A stretch of 64,000 bases of DNA from Antedon mediterranea (taxonomy: Eukaryota > Echinodermata > Crinoidea > Comatulida > Antedonidae). The first letter of the stretch is position 1. The number at the start of each line of letters is the position of its first letter. The stretch spans positions 8,183,201-8,247,200 of the forward strand of contig NC_092670.1 of assembly GCF_964355755.1 (NCBI RefSeq), given 5' to 3'. Shown piece after piece: positions 23,699 to 35,400 of this stretch. Under the pieces are notes generated by a model that did not search any database, had not been told where the DNA came from, and worked only from the letters and a program-made list of their open reading frames with translations. Both the position numbers and the translations under genes were made by a program.

Positions 23699-23839
23699 AG
23701 TAGGCATGTTAAGGTGCATATTTTAGGCAAATCCTTCAAATTGTGATAATATTTTGAAACTTTGCACAGTTATTCATTAGGGTGTCAAAAACATGAAATG
23801 GAAGGGTTGCACAAAATTTGGTCAGGGGAAAGCCGCCAT

Positions 23840-24460
23840 TTTGGATTTCAAAATGGCGGACCCTAAATTTTCACTTTTCAGGTATATCTCCGCTAAAAAG
23901 GCACCTAGAGTTCTGATTTTAGGTGCAAATTATATGGTAGTGGGGTCACCAAACATATTGGTATAACTAACATTTTGATTGCATGGCGGCCATGTTTGAT
24001 TTCAAAATGGCGGACCCCAAATTTTCACTTTTCAGGTATATCTCTGCTAAAAAGGCACCTAGAGTTCTGATTTTAGGTGCAAATTATATGGTAGTGGGGT
24101 CACCAAACATATTGGTATAACTAACATTTTGATTGCATGGCGGCCATGTTTGATTTCAAAATGGCGGACCCCAAATTTTCACTTTTCAGGTATATCTCTG
24201 CTAAAAAGGCACCTAGAGTTCTGATTTTAGGTGCAAATAATATAGTAATGGGGTCACCAAACATATTGGTATAACTAACATTTTGATTGCATGGCGGCCA
24301 TGTTGGATTTCAAAATGGCGGACTTCAAATTTTCACTTTTCAGGTATATCTCTGCTAAAAAGCCACCTAGAGTTCTGATTTTAGGTGCAAATTATATGGT
24401 AATGGGTCACCAAACATATTGGTATAACGTCTTTGATTGCATTGCCGCCGCCGGCCATTT
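23840..24460 (+). repeat. 154-bp tandem repeats with ATGGCGG motifs, left arm
   Basis: Four units begin TTCAAAATGGCGGA at 23847, 24001, 24155 and 24309, exactly 154 bp apart. Each holds CAAAATGGCGG and most hold CATGGCGGCCATG, similar to the YY1 site (AANATGGCGGC). The open frame at 24291-24644 is not a gene. Confidence 0.85.
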
Positions 24461-24599
24461 TGAACGTAGCTCAAACTGTACTGGCTTTACACTATTTGTT
24501 TATGTTTATAGTTACATGCATTTAACATGGACACTTATTGTAGGTCACATTTTCCCTGGCAACCACACAGCTCTGTACATCGTAAATCACTCTTTCTGC

Positions 24600-25451
24600 A
24601 TTTACAGCGTCCAAGATCACAGTCGGTGTGTCCACAGCGATTAAAACCTTTGTGACATCTGAGAGTGTGGAGCACTGTGGCGCAGTGGTTAGAGCATTGG
24701 ACTTGCAATCAAGAGGTTGCTGGTTCAAGCCCGGTCGGTCACTGCAGTGTTGAGTCCTTAAGCAAGATTCTTTATCCACATTGTTTCTCCCCACCCAGAT
24801 GATAGAAATGGGTACCGGTATGTAAAAAGTACTGGGAAGGTAAACCAGACTCGTTTGTGCGGGAGGAGTGGCGTACCCCCACCACAAACATACACACTTA
24901 GTGGAGTCTGGCTCAAACGCTAAAGAAATGGAGATGGGCACCACAGCCATTATCATTAGCTTAGGTCTCGACACTTTACCTTACAGACAATGACATCCTA
25001 TCGAAAACTGAAGTCATTCATGGCATCTTTTTCCAAGTCTTGTTAAATGTAGCTTTACCTTTTCCTTGAACAGATGAAGTTGTATCACATTCACAACACC
25101 GCTAAAGGAATGAAAGAACAAGTAAGCGGCTGATGCTTGTGGTCCAAGAGAAGAAACAATCTCGTGTATTGGGATGTGCTTCCCCACTCCAAACTCGATC
25201 CAAAGCTCGTGGATCCTAGGTATTCTGTGGAAAGCTGACAATGCAATAACAATAACATCACTGTCTACAGTCTTGACAAGAATGCGCGGAAAAATTTCAG
25301 CGGCATGTTTAACATGAACAAACATACATTCATCTGCCTCTATGTTACATGGCATCAGCAGTTGTATATTTACAGTCTGGTTTGTTGCAGCTCTGTCTCC
25401 TAGAGACCCTACAAACATTCCGTGATTTGTGTCAACTTCGATCAGTGACAC
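24600..25451 (-). pseudogene. Inverted left-arm copy of a CXC-type gene fragment
   Basis: The minus-strand frame from 25451 to 25014 reads GMFVGSLGD, LLMPCNIEADECMFVHVK, VKTVDSDVIVIALSAFHR, ELWIEFGVGKH and AAYLFFHSFSG. Similar strings (PCNHEEADTRMFVHV, TVDTDVVVLA, FHAFTGCDT) belong to a widespread uncharacterised metazoan protein family often found with transposons. It is interrupted downstream by the SINE at 24665-24965, past which the Cys-rich end appears at about 24640-24560. The function is unknown. This copy is broken by indels. Confidence 0.6.
24665..24965 (+). mobile_element. tRNA-derived SINE
   Basis: TGGCGCAGTGGTTAGAGCAT (A box) and GCTGGTTCAAGCCCGG (B box) are spaced as in a tRNA, with an anticodon-like TGC in ACTTGCAATC, resembling tRNA-Ala. 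The body continues with AAGCAAGATTCTTTATCC and a CCACCCAG block, then ends near ACCACAGCCATTATCATTAG. It lies in the left arm of the fold-back element; the right arm lacks it at the corresponding point near 26320, so it inserted after the arms formed. Confidence 0.8.
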
Positions 25452-26450
25452 GACTAGATTTGTTTTTCGATAGATACTTTAATGACAGTTTAAAGTCTGG
25501 TATGCGTTCCAACCGCGTTTCTGGTGTAAGGAGGGTCGTTAAAGCCAGCGGGAGCATGCCCAACAATTGGACCACATTTTTTAGATTTGATGACAACAAA
25601 TCAGATTTGTTTTCATTTATTGTAACTGAAGTAGTAGAGAACATTGGCACAAATCACGGAATGTTTGTAGGGTCTTTGGGAGACCAGTAAATATACAATC
25701 GCTGATGCCATGTAACATAGAAGAGGCAGATGAACGTATGTTTGTTCACGTTAAACTTGCCGCTGAAATTTTCCACGCATTGTCAAGACTGTACACAGTG
25801 TTGTCAGCTTTCCACAGAATACCTGGCATCCACGAGCTTCTGATTGAGTTTGGAGTGGGGAAGCACTTGAAGTACATCCCAATACACGAGATTGCTTCTT
25901 CTCTTGGATCACAAGCATCAGCCGCTTACTTGTTCTTTCATACCATTAGCGGTTGTGATAGAACTTCATCTGTTTAAGGAAAAGGTAAAGCTACATTTAA
26001 CGAGAAAAAGATGCCATGTAGGACTCCAGTTTTGTTAGTGAAGAAACAGATTATCTAGAACAGTTTGTTGTAACTATGTCTACTGCAGAACATTTAATGA
26101 TGCAATACGATATCTTTTTACAACAAGAGAAAGACTATTGAAAATATCCCCCAACATCTGCGGCATTAAGAGAACATGTGAAATGGAAACCAGGAAGTGG
26201 TACGACTGTCTAGATGCATTCAGGGTTGAACAGGACCTAGCGAACTGGGGATAGAGGAAGGACGGCAACAAATTTAGTCCAGCTTGGAGTTCATATCTTG
26301 GAGAACTTTCAGACGTCACAAAGGTTTTAATTCGCTTTGGACACACCGACTGTGATCTTGGATGCTGTAAATGCAGAAAGAGTGATTTACGATGTACAGA
26401 GCTGTGTGGTTGCCAGGGAAAATGTGACCTACAATAAGTGTCCGTGTTAA
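25349..26450 (+). pseudogene. Right-arm copy of the CXC-type gene fragment
   Basis: Plus-strand pieces in more than one frame read FFDRYFNDSLKSGMRSNRV, PNNWTTFFRFDDNKSDLFSF and GMFVGSLGDQ (to 25690), then PCNIEEADERMFVHVK, FGVGKHLKYIPIHEIASSLG and FFHTISGCDRTSS (25705-25977). Further pieces to about 26450 include a Cys-rich segment, CCKCRKSD and CTELCGCQG. The order matches the uncharacterised family named for the left arm. Frameshifts and stops separate the pieces. The fragment is probably a captured or transposon-encoded gene. Confidence 0.6.
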
Positions 26451-26509
26451 ATGCATGTAATTATGAACATAAACAAATAGTGTAAAGCCAGTACGGGTTG
26501 AGCTACATT

Positions 26510-27125
26510 CAAAATGGTCGCCATGCAATCAATGACGTTATACTAATATGTTTGTTTACCTCAATACTATATTATACTTTGTACCTAAAATTATAACTGT
26601 AGGTATCGTACTGAAACATTTTGAGTTCGCCATTTTGAAATTCAAAATGACCGCCATGCAATAAAAATGTCAGTTAAATACCAATATGTTTGGTTACCTA
26701 TTACCATATAATTGGCACCTAAAATCAGAACTCTGTGTACCTTTTTAGCAGAGATACCTGAAAAGTGAAAATTTAAAGTCCGCCATTTTGAAATCCAAAA
26801 TGGCCGCCGTGCAATCAAAATGTTAGTTATACCAATATGTTTGGTGACCCATTAACATATAATTTGCACCTAAAATCAGAACTCTAGGTTCCTTTTTAGC
26901 AGAGATATACCTGAAAAATGGAAATTTGAAATCCGCCATTTTGAAATCCAACATGGCCGCCATGGAATCAAAATGTTAGTTATACCAGTATGTTTGGTGA
27001 CCCCATTACCATATAATTTGCACCTAAATTCAGAACTCTAGGTGCCTATTTAGCAGAGATATACCTGAAAAGTGAACAATTTGGGTCCGCCATTTTGAAA
27101 TCCAAAATGGCGGCTTTCCCCTGAC
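26510..27125 (-). repeat. 154-bp repeats with CCGCCAT motifs, right arm
   Basis: These are diverged inverted copies of the units at 23840-24460: GCCATTTTGAAATCCAAAAT and TTTGGTGACCC recur about every 154-160 bp. Confidence 0.75.
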
Positions 27126-27241
27126 CAAATTTTGTGCAACCCTTCCATTTCATATTTTTGACACCCTAATGAATAACTGTGCAAAGTTTCAGAATGTTAT
27201 CACAATTTGAAGGATTGGGTCACTTAACAGGCCTACTAATA

Positions 27242-28367
27242 GTAATTCAGAACCAAGCCCAAGAGGGCCCTAATAATCACCATACGAGACCAAAAATGAG
27301 GCCCAGAATGTTGCGAATACCCACCAAAGAAGGGTAGATAATTGTTCATTAATTAATAAAACCCAAGTTTTATCGCAAAAATCGTGCGATTTTATGTTAA
27401 AAACGATGAATTTCAGCAATAACAAACAAGATTATTTATGGCACGCCCATAGTGCCTTTAATAGGAGAACAGCAGATCGGTTATCATTGTGTATTCTTCT
27501 AACGTTTATCGCCGATCTAATTTGTTTGTGTGAACATATTGACCTGTTTCGGAAGTTATTGTGTAGGAGTAGTATAAATTTGACAATACGGATTAAACAA
27601 TTTAATATTACAATGTAAAGAAAAAAAAACACTGTTGATCAAGTTTCATTAATTATATATATTTATCCAAAGATATAATCATTCCTTTATAACTTAACCA
27701 AATTTTCCTATGTAGTCCTTCTCATTTTTCAACATAGACCTATAACATAACTGTAGGACCTATATTTGATGAACAAAATTTAAGTTTAAAAAATGACCGA
27801 TTTATAAAATAATAAAACCAAAGAACAACTAAAATACTGCATATTAGTACTGTTAAACAAATTATAAACAAGTGTTTAATACGGAAAAATCTTCCTTTTA
27901 ATTGAAAACAAACAACATATTGTAAAATTATAAAACAATCAAAATCATCTTAATGAATGTTACCAAAATGAAAAGAACAAATAAAACACCATTTTTCATA
28001 TAATTGTTGATTTAAATAAAAGTTTTTTTTCCTTTGTTTTACAAATATTTACATTAAATCAGTTCAATAAGTGAATATAATACTTTCTATGTCAAACATA
28101 ATACTACACTATGTAACACAGGGTTAAACATATTATTATAACCAACATGCCATGATAGATAGATAATCAATTTTTATATGTATATTGTTTCTAGTTCAAC
28201 TTTTAAGATTACACATTGTGAGAGATTGCCATAAAAGATAAGATACATTTAAATATTGTAGCATAAAAATAATAGTTTATTAATAACATTTAGCTTTAAA
28301 ATTGCATTAGAAAAAGAACAAAACAAAAACAGTGTTTTCTGTTGTAAATCAGTCTGGTTTTATGTTG
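27242..28367. other. 3' flank of the minus-strand OTU-transposase gene
   Basis: AT-rich. On the minus strand AATAAA occurs about 90 bases after the stop (near 28280), a plausible polyadenylation signal. Short open frames at 27394-27632 lie on both strands and are not supported. Confidence 0.4.
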
Positions 28368-30773
28368 TTAATTAATGCTTTGTTTTTGAGATTCTGTTAA
28401 ATTTTTGTCAAAGTACAGTGGCATTGTTGGTGAGTTATAAGTACTAATGTACGAGTTTCTAGGCAATTTAGACATGCAAGCAATACATGGACAAAAATAA
28501 AAGGTACGCGAAATCCACCTTCGTTGTATGGTTCTATAAGGACCTGTGGTACTAGCTTGCAAGTCCCCAGACTGAAGAATCCTTTTGCAAATCGCACACT
28601 TCGCTTCTTTTGATCCAGTTCGAACATTAATGTAATAATTTTGATTTACGGCTTTTGGAATTTGTGTTATTGGTAATTTTTCAGGGTATTTATTTGTTAT
28701 CTCTTTCCATTCTGCTTGTGTGAATTTTGTTTTGTAAATCAAGTGATCGTGTTTTCCAAAATTGAAAATGTTGTGAAATACCCAAACTAAATGGTGACAT
28801 CCACTCTTGCAACCAATGGATGTGCAGGTAGCAATATCTTTTGTCATCTTTATTTTTTCCAAGTAGCCCATTGTGTCTAAAATCATAAAATTAAATTCAT
28901 TAATATTACTGTTACTTGCCATTAAGTCCATCTGAACATTGTTCACCTTCTTCATGAAAAAACCAAGATTTTTCTTCTCAACTCGTCTCGCTTGTGGCTC
29001 TTTCCTATTTCTGTCTGACCTATGGCTATCTTTAACATTTACTCTGTAATCATTTTGTGCCATTTCAATCGAACCAACACCCTGTATCTCAGATTGACGT
29101 CTTTCAATGTCTTGAGCAGCTGACGCACACCTATCTATGTCAACAAACAGTTCTTGGTCACTCTTTTCCCTTCTTTCAGCTGATGTGGGTCCCTTACCAA
29201 TTGTTTTTCTACCAAGAGCCTGTCGCTTTATTTCTGCCGTCTCTAAAATGGCAGCTGAACACTCCATAATAACAACATCCAATAGCCTTTTTCTGTAACC
29301 TGATGCACTAACAGATTTTGCATTGGAAACTTCGGCTGAAGAGGCTAAGCTACTTGATTGTATTCTACACCACTTCTGCCAACGTGCTTTTCGTCTCCAC
29401 CACCAATTCTTAAAGTTCATCATTTTTGTACGGTTATTAGATTTTGTAGAAATTAGTTTCAACAGTGCTGTCTCTGCTTCTTCAGCATGAACATTTGTAA
29501 CAGCATTATAAGCATCAACCATAAATTTTTGAAATTTAGATTTGTCTTTTTCAGAGCTGAAGTAAACATTGTGCCGATTTATATCTTGCTTAAAATGAAA
29601 GTAATCTGAAACAGTTTTTGTCTTAATATCATTACCTTTGGCTTTGCAAAGACCTGACCACAGAGCTCCTCCCTCATCTCCAACATAGGCATGGGCATCT
29701 AGACCTTTACCCAGAAAGTCAATGGCTTTAAGGTTGTATTCAAGAGCTACAGAAGGTATAATTTTGTTTACAGCTTTATCAAAGTATCTCACTAGCCTCG
29801 CCACATTTTCTGAATTTTCACCAGGTTTTGGAACGAAACTACTAACAAGTTTAACATTCCGTCTCAAAACAGGATTATATGTTGCATCAGCTCAATTTCT
29901 GTGTAATCTTTTGTAAGACTTTCGCACCCATCAAGGCTAACTGGTTCATTTATTTTACCAAGAGTAATGAGAGCTGCCATACGAATTTTTTGTTCACTGG
30001 ACAGAAAAACAGAGTTTTCACCAACTTCCATGATTAAATTTTCATCTAAACCCCGCTTACAAAAATCTTCTTTAAGTAGGCGTATAGCTTCAATATCTGA
30101 ACCATCTGGTCTGGATTTTTCATTAACCTTACTTTTAAGATAATGGAGATGACGTGTGTCACTAAATTTCATAGCCGCATCTTCTAGAGAATTGCTATCA
30201 CGTTTACCATCTAATAAAACCTGTCGAATTTTTTCTAACTGAATTTGACCAGTTGTTATTGTTGGTCTTTGTTTTAGAATGTCTTTGACTTCCTCTTCAT
30301 TGGGCTTTTCTTCAGCAGCTTTTGGAAAGCAGGAATGAAAACCAATATAAATCACAGTCAATTTGTTATGACAACGATCATTTTCAACATACTTTCTGGC
30401 AGAGCATTTGACTTTTGTTGCTTCTTGATTACAATGTTTACAATGCTTACTTCTGTTAAAATCTGCTTTATTAGAATGTTGGTTTATGTTTCTGAATGCA
30501 CATTTAACATTTCTACATTCAAATGATCCTCCACACATCTGTAAGGTTCGTCGTCCTCCCTTACAAAATTCACGCCTGGGACAGTGTTGTGACCGACTCC
30601 AATTCCATGTGTCATAGATTCCAATAAGAGGTTTGTTTTCATTGTAGGAAACTTCATACCTTAAATTTCCATTAGGTGTATCAGGTACTTTGTTTACTCG
30701 TTCTGCCTTTAACTTGTCAACCTCATTTTGATTCAAGTACACTCTTGAGCCCCTCTTTATTAGTATCTCATCT
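28368..30773 (-). CDS. Exon 10: zinc-binding region and transposase-like body, frameshifted
   Basis: The first frame (30773-29864) holds CGGSFECRNVKCAF, CKHCNQ, VKCSARKY and TVIYIGFHSC, a C-C-C-C-H-C array like WRKY/GCM1 zinc fingers. It then has LEDAAMKFSDTRHLHYLK. The frame ends at TGA at 29864. The second frame (29867-28368) continues the protein: LVRYFDKAVNK, VGDEGGALWSGLCKAKG, SDYFHFKQDINRHN, NFKNWWWRRKARWQKW and a Ser-Ala-Glu-x-x-Asn motif, as in Mutator-like transposases where a His motif and an N-x-x-E-x-x-N-like motif follow the catalytic core. It ends with a Cys-rich segment (AKCAICKRIL, FCPCIACM). The two frames overlap by four bases in CCTGTTTTGAGACGG. This may be a mutation, an assembly error in the T run, or programmed frameshifting. 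Confidence 0.65.
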
Positions 30774-32385
30774 CTGTAAAAGTAAATAACATTCAGTTAC
30801 GTATTTATTTATTTGTAGGCAAATTCTTAATCCATGCAGTCTAACTTTTACTTTACTAACTTACTTTTTTTCTTCCAATACATCTGTGTGCCATTCTTCC
30901 TTTTTGCATTGTTTTGGTTTTTTTTTTATTGGTGTACACTCAGCCGAGCTTAAACCACTCATCGTACTTGTCAGAATGTCAATGGACTTTTTCTAGAAAG
31001 CAAATAAGAAACACACATTCGCTTTATTTTAACACATCACTGAATTTGTAATACATGCATTTAAAAACATATTCTAATTTGTAAAATAATTTTAAAATTC
31101 TAAACTCTAATTTTTTAATTTATTTTTTAAGATTCCTGATGATGATTGCCAATTACAGAAAGAAAAAATAATGTTTTGGAGGCAAATACAATACTAAGAA
31201 TTCTTGACTTAAACATTAAAGTTGGATATGTGAGGGAACTCTGAAATATATTATTAAAGCAGTTTAGGGTGACAAAAATATCACCAAGTATGAATGAAGT
31301 TTTTAATATATCATTATTTAAAACTGTATAATCAATAAACTTACCAAATTTTCTGTTTTTCTTCTTTTCCGTTTTTTTGATTTGCCTTTGTTATCACCGA
31401 GACTTAGAGATGGTAAATCGTCTGAGCTGCTTGAAATTACAGTAGAATTACGTATGGTGTCCTACACAAAAACACATTTTAAATATTGATAGTTACTGTT
31501 CATGACAATATATTATGAATAGAGCATAACATTACATGATGAGTTAAGTTAAGTTTATTTTAGCTTTGCTTGAATATAAATAATTAATATTTTTTGGTTA
31601 TTGTTACTGTTTATAAAAACATGCAAGTTAGGATAGGTGGCAATTGCCAACCTAACTATTTCAATTAAATTTATTGACAATAATGTATTCACGAATAAAT
31701 GTATGAATGAATAAATTAATTAATGCATCTTCAGACTTTTTGGTAGCCTAGTCTAAGATACACTAGGTAGGCTACAAAAGTGACTAAAAAGCACAGTAGT
31801 TTAGTAAAATTTAAATTAGAAAAACATTATCTTAACCTTCAATTGACCTAAAGTATCATCTTGACTATCATCTGTATTAAAATCTCTTGTGTTTTTTTTC
31901 TGCCAAAAGTATTTAGTGCGAACTAATAGTAATGGTAAAGAAAATCAAAGTATATGTTTTCAACTTGACCATGCTATGCATTGCGAATCTAAAGGCAACC
32001 CGTCTTCCCCTACTTAATCTCCTTAGTTCTGATCAGTTTTTAAACTTACCTCATCTTCTGATTCACTGGTAATTAAAACAATATCATTCCCAATCTGCAA
32101 CGATAAAACATTTAAATTCACAACATTATTGTATTTCAAATAATTATATTTGAACAACCAATAGGAATATAGTTTAGTGTAAAAAAGAATGTATAACATG
32201 TTTGGATAAGTATAGTAGGCATAGGTTTTTAGTATTTATTACTGTTGACCAAAATGGTTTGAATTGATGTAGGGGAATATTATACAGTTTTATCATTTTC
32301 TTAAAATGGGATAAATGCTAAATAATTAGGGATCATATCCAAATGACTATATTTCAGTTTCTGCAGTAATACCGAACAAACTATA

Positions 32386-32416
<31 letters not shown>

Positions 32417-35400
32417 TACTGAAATTATCATTGCAGTACTGCAATTGTTAGCTTTGTATTATTATAGCCCTGCAGTAGAATATTTTGAATATGATCCCTA
32501 AATGCAATAGAATTCTATATAGGGTATTTACAAATTTAAGTACAGATGTGGTATTAATGAATTGTAAAATTACAATAATTAGTTACTGCAACTTACTTGA
32601 TTTACACTATCACAAACACTTTCATCTCCACTTGATATTAATATTTCATCAAGCTGAAAATACAAAATAAGCCAAGTTTTAATTGATTTAAAAAAATGTA
32701 ATATAGTAAATTAATATATAAATTAGAGAGATAAAGACAGATTATGAATATTTCAATAGTGGGTATGTGTGAAATAAATACATACAGTATTTAGAAATAT
32801 GATAAAAGTATGCATACTGTATTATACAAAACTAATTTCTCTCCTTCCTGGTAAATTTACCAAAAAAATTCATACTGTACACTAATAAACAAAAAGACAC
32901 ATTTGTAAATGTTCTAAAAGCTACACTGTATCTTAAAGAAAACAACAAAAACGTTTTTGGAAACTCATAATCAATATCATCTTATATCAGTATTTTCAAC
33001 TTTATAGGCCTATCTGCATCTGGGCTTTCAAAAGCGATTATTCATAAACCAAATAAACACAAAATTACAAAATTTACCACTAATGCCCTGCCTTTAAAAA
33101 CACTGAGACCAGGATTGTATTCTTCTGGACCAAAATGCTCAAATACCTTGGCTTTTTTGTGCCTCTCTGTTTTTGTGTGTTTTTCCACAGATTCTGTAAA
33201 TACAAAAACATACAATATTATCCCATAACAATTTCTAAAGTTGGCCTAAAAAAGTAAAAATATAGGCAATTCATAAGACAATTATCTTTTAAATACTCGT
33301 AACTTTAAGAAGATTTGCTGACTTCATCAGTGCTAATTTTTAATCTCTGTCTTGAAATTGTAGATAATAGTTAAAAAAATAATTCAAAAAGTGTTTAATG
33401 TATATAAACTATATAATCATATTATTCAGCTCAATATCATTCATTCTGTTCTATTGGATGTTGTAAGACTTTAAGAAACTAGAGGGTGAGCTCGCTTCGC
33501 TCGCTCCCCCTCTAGGAAGTGTAGACGATGGTTCTCGGAATGATAATGTTCTCCTTACACATTTTCTGTCGGTTACCATTATTGAAAATGCTTGACATTC
33601 GTAAAACTGAACTACTTTGTTTCACAGTGTTTTAGATGATTAATAACATTTTAAAGTATAGTTTTTATTGTTTGGTAGGGCCCTTTGGGGAGGCGGAGGT
33701 CATTTGAGGGAGGTGCTTATTCGAGGGATATATGTTAAATTTTTTAGTTCTAATAATATGGTAACATTTATAATCAAATGAAATCTTCTCATAGATATGA
33801 AAAGTGGTAAAAAAGAATAACAAATGCTTGGTAAATTGCAGATAACAGTGCGGTGAATTCTACTACAAATAGTATAATTGTGTTATTATAAATATGTGGA
33901 TGGACGTTTATTAGATAGTTGGGTTGGGGGGGGGGGGTTATTATTCAAAGTGATGTTTTATTGGAGAGGCGTTTATTCAAATGAATACCATCCTAATAAT
34001 TATTAATACATTATTTAATTTAATCATCTTTTGAAACTAACTGCCGTGACAGAGTGGGCCCAAGAAAGAAGACATTACGGCTTGCAACATCGGCAGACAT
34101 CTCGGTCCTAACGGGACACAGGAAGATAGCCTACAGTTATTCCTGCAAGCTTACTCAATAAAACTCAGCTATCGGGATTTCACTCGAAAAATGTCTTATC
34201 AAATCTCCCTATGTAATTTTATAATACTATTCCCCACATTATATTCTGATTCTTTATGGCGTACATTTAATTTGATCTTTATTAATTTGCAGTGTAATTC
34301 CTATTATTTAACTACTGTACCTTCACACATGTGTGGTATGTTTTAAAATAAACAAAAAACTGAAATGGCTATGATTAATGGCCAATTTTTTTTTTGTCTT
34401 CCAAAGGGACACTGTATTGATTGATGGAAAGTGCCTGTTTCCAGTCACCTTTAGGGTCAAATCTATTATTTTAACTGCTCCCTTGTGTATAAAAGAGAGA
34501 AAATATTTGAAACTAAGGTGAACTTATCTTAAACCTGGAAATTACTTTGACCGGGAAGAATTGAAATTGAGAGGAAAATCCAATGTTGAAATCATAAATG
34601 TTGTTAAAAAACTCCTTATAATATCTTCCTAAGATATAAATATGGAACAATAGCGTCGGCGTGCACACTAATGTTATCAAATCTACGTTTCGCGGTACAT
34701 CTCGGATAGATAAGGTAGGTATCCAAGGCGGAGATTTGTACCGAAGTTTTTGCATTGTGCTCGCCTATGTCAGAATTAACCATAATTTATATATAGATGT
34801 CAGTACATTTTGTAATATTATTACACACAGTATAATCGTAGATAAAAATTCTAAAACTTAAGACTAACCTGCACGGTTCCCCTCGTCACATTTGGATACA
34901 ACTGGACACCCAACTTCTGTTAGCAACATGTAATGATTCCCAGTATATGCAAAGTAAACATCTGAGTTTCCACATCCAAGGTTACCAAATGGAACTGCAA
35001 CTGTCATTCTCTATTGAGAAGAAGAGAAAAAGTAATTAAAAATAAAATCTGATAACAAGAATAAAACAAACTAATTAAAAGAAACAACATTACTTTTCAG
35101 CAAGTAAACAGATTTAAGAATGCCTGATGAGTTTGTCTGGATATTAGCAAAAGTGTTTAAATGCAATAAACTAAATACAATTTTGTTCTGTACATTATAA
35201 TTTTTTTAATTTAATTTTTTTAACAATTTCTTATCATGTTAAATACATGCCCTATAAAGTATAATTTTATATTTATTATTTAGATTTGTTTGATACATTA
35301 ATTTTTAGAAAGCAAAAATGTATATACACATACCCCTTTCCAATCAACAATTTTACAATTAATGCAAAATATTGTTGCAGCAGCTCTAATGACAACATGG

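Larger units (their letters stand above)
23699..27241. mobile_element. Fold-back element with long inverted arms carrying a duplicated gene fragment
   Basis: The outer ends (TAGTAGGCATGTTAAG at about 23699 and CTTAACAGGCCTACTA ending near 27241) are inverted. The arms then mirror each other: ACCCTAATGAATAACTG against CAGTTATTCATTAGGGT, the 154-bp repeats, then a gene fragment in opposite orientations (24600-25451 minus; 25349-26450 plus). The arms meet around 25440-25645, leaving a loop of about 200 bp. The left arm is longer because a SINE sits in it. Both gene copies are broken, so the element is not autonomous. Confidence 0.75.

Noticed and set aside
24665-24740. tRNA-Ala gene
   Set aside because: A and B boxes are good, but the sequence continues into a SINE body and a clean acceptor stem was not found.
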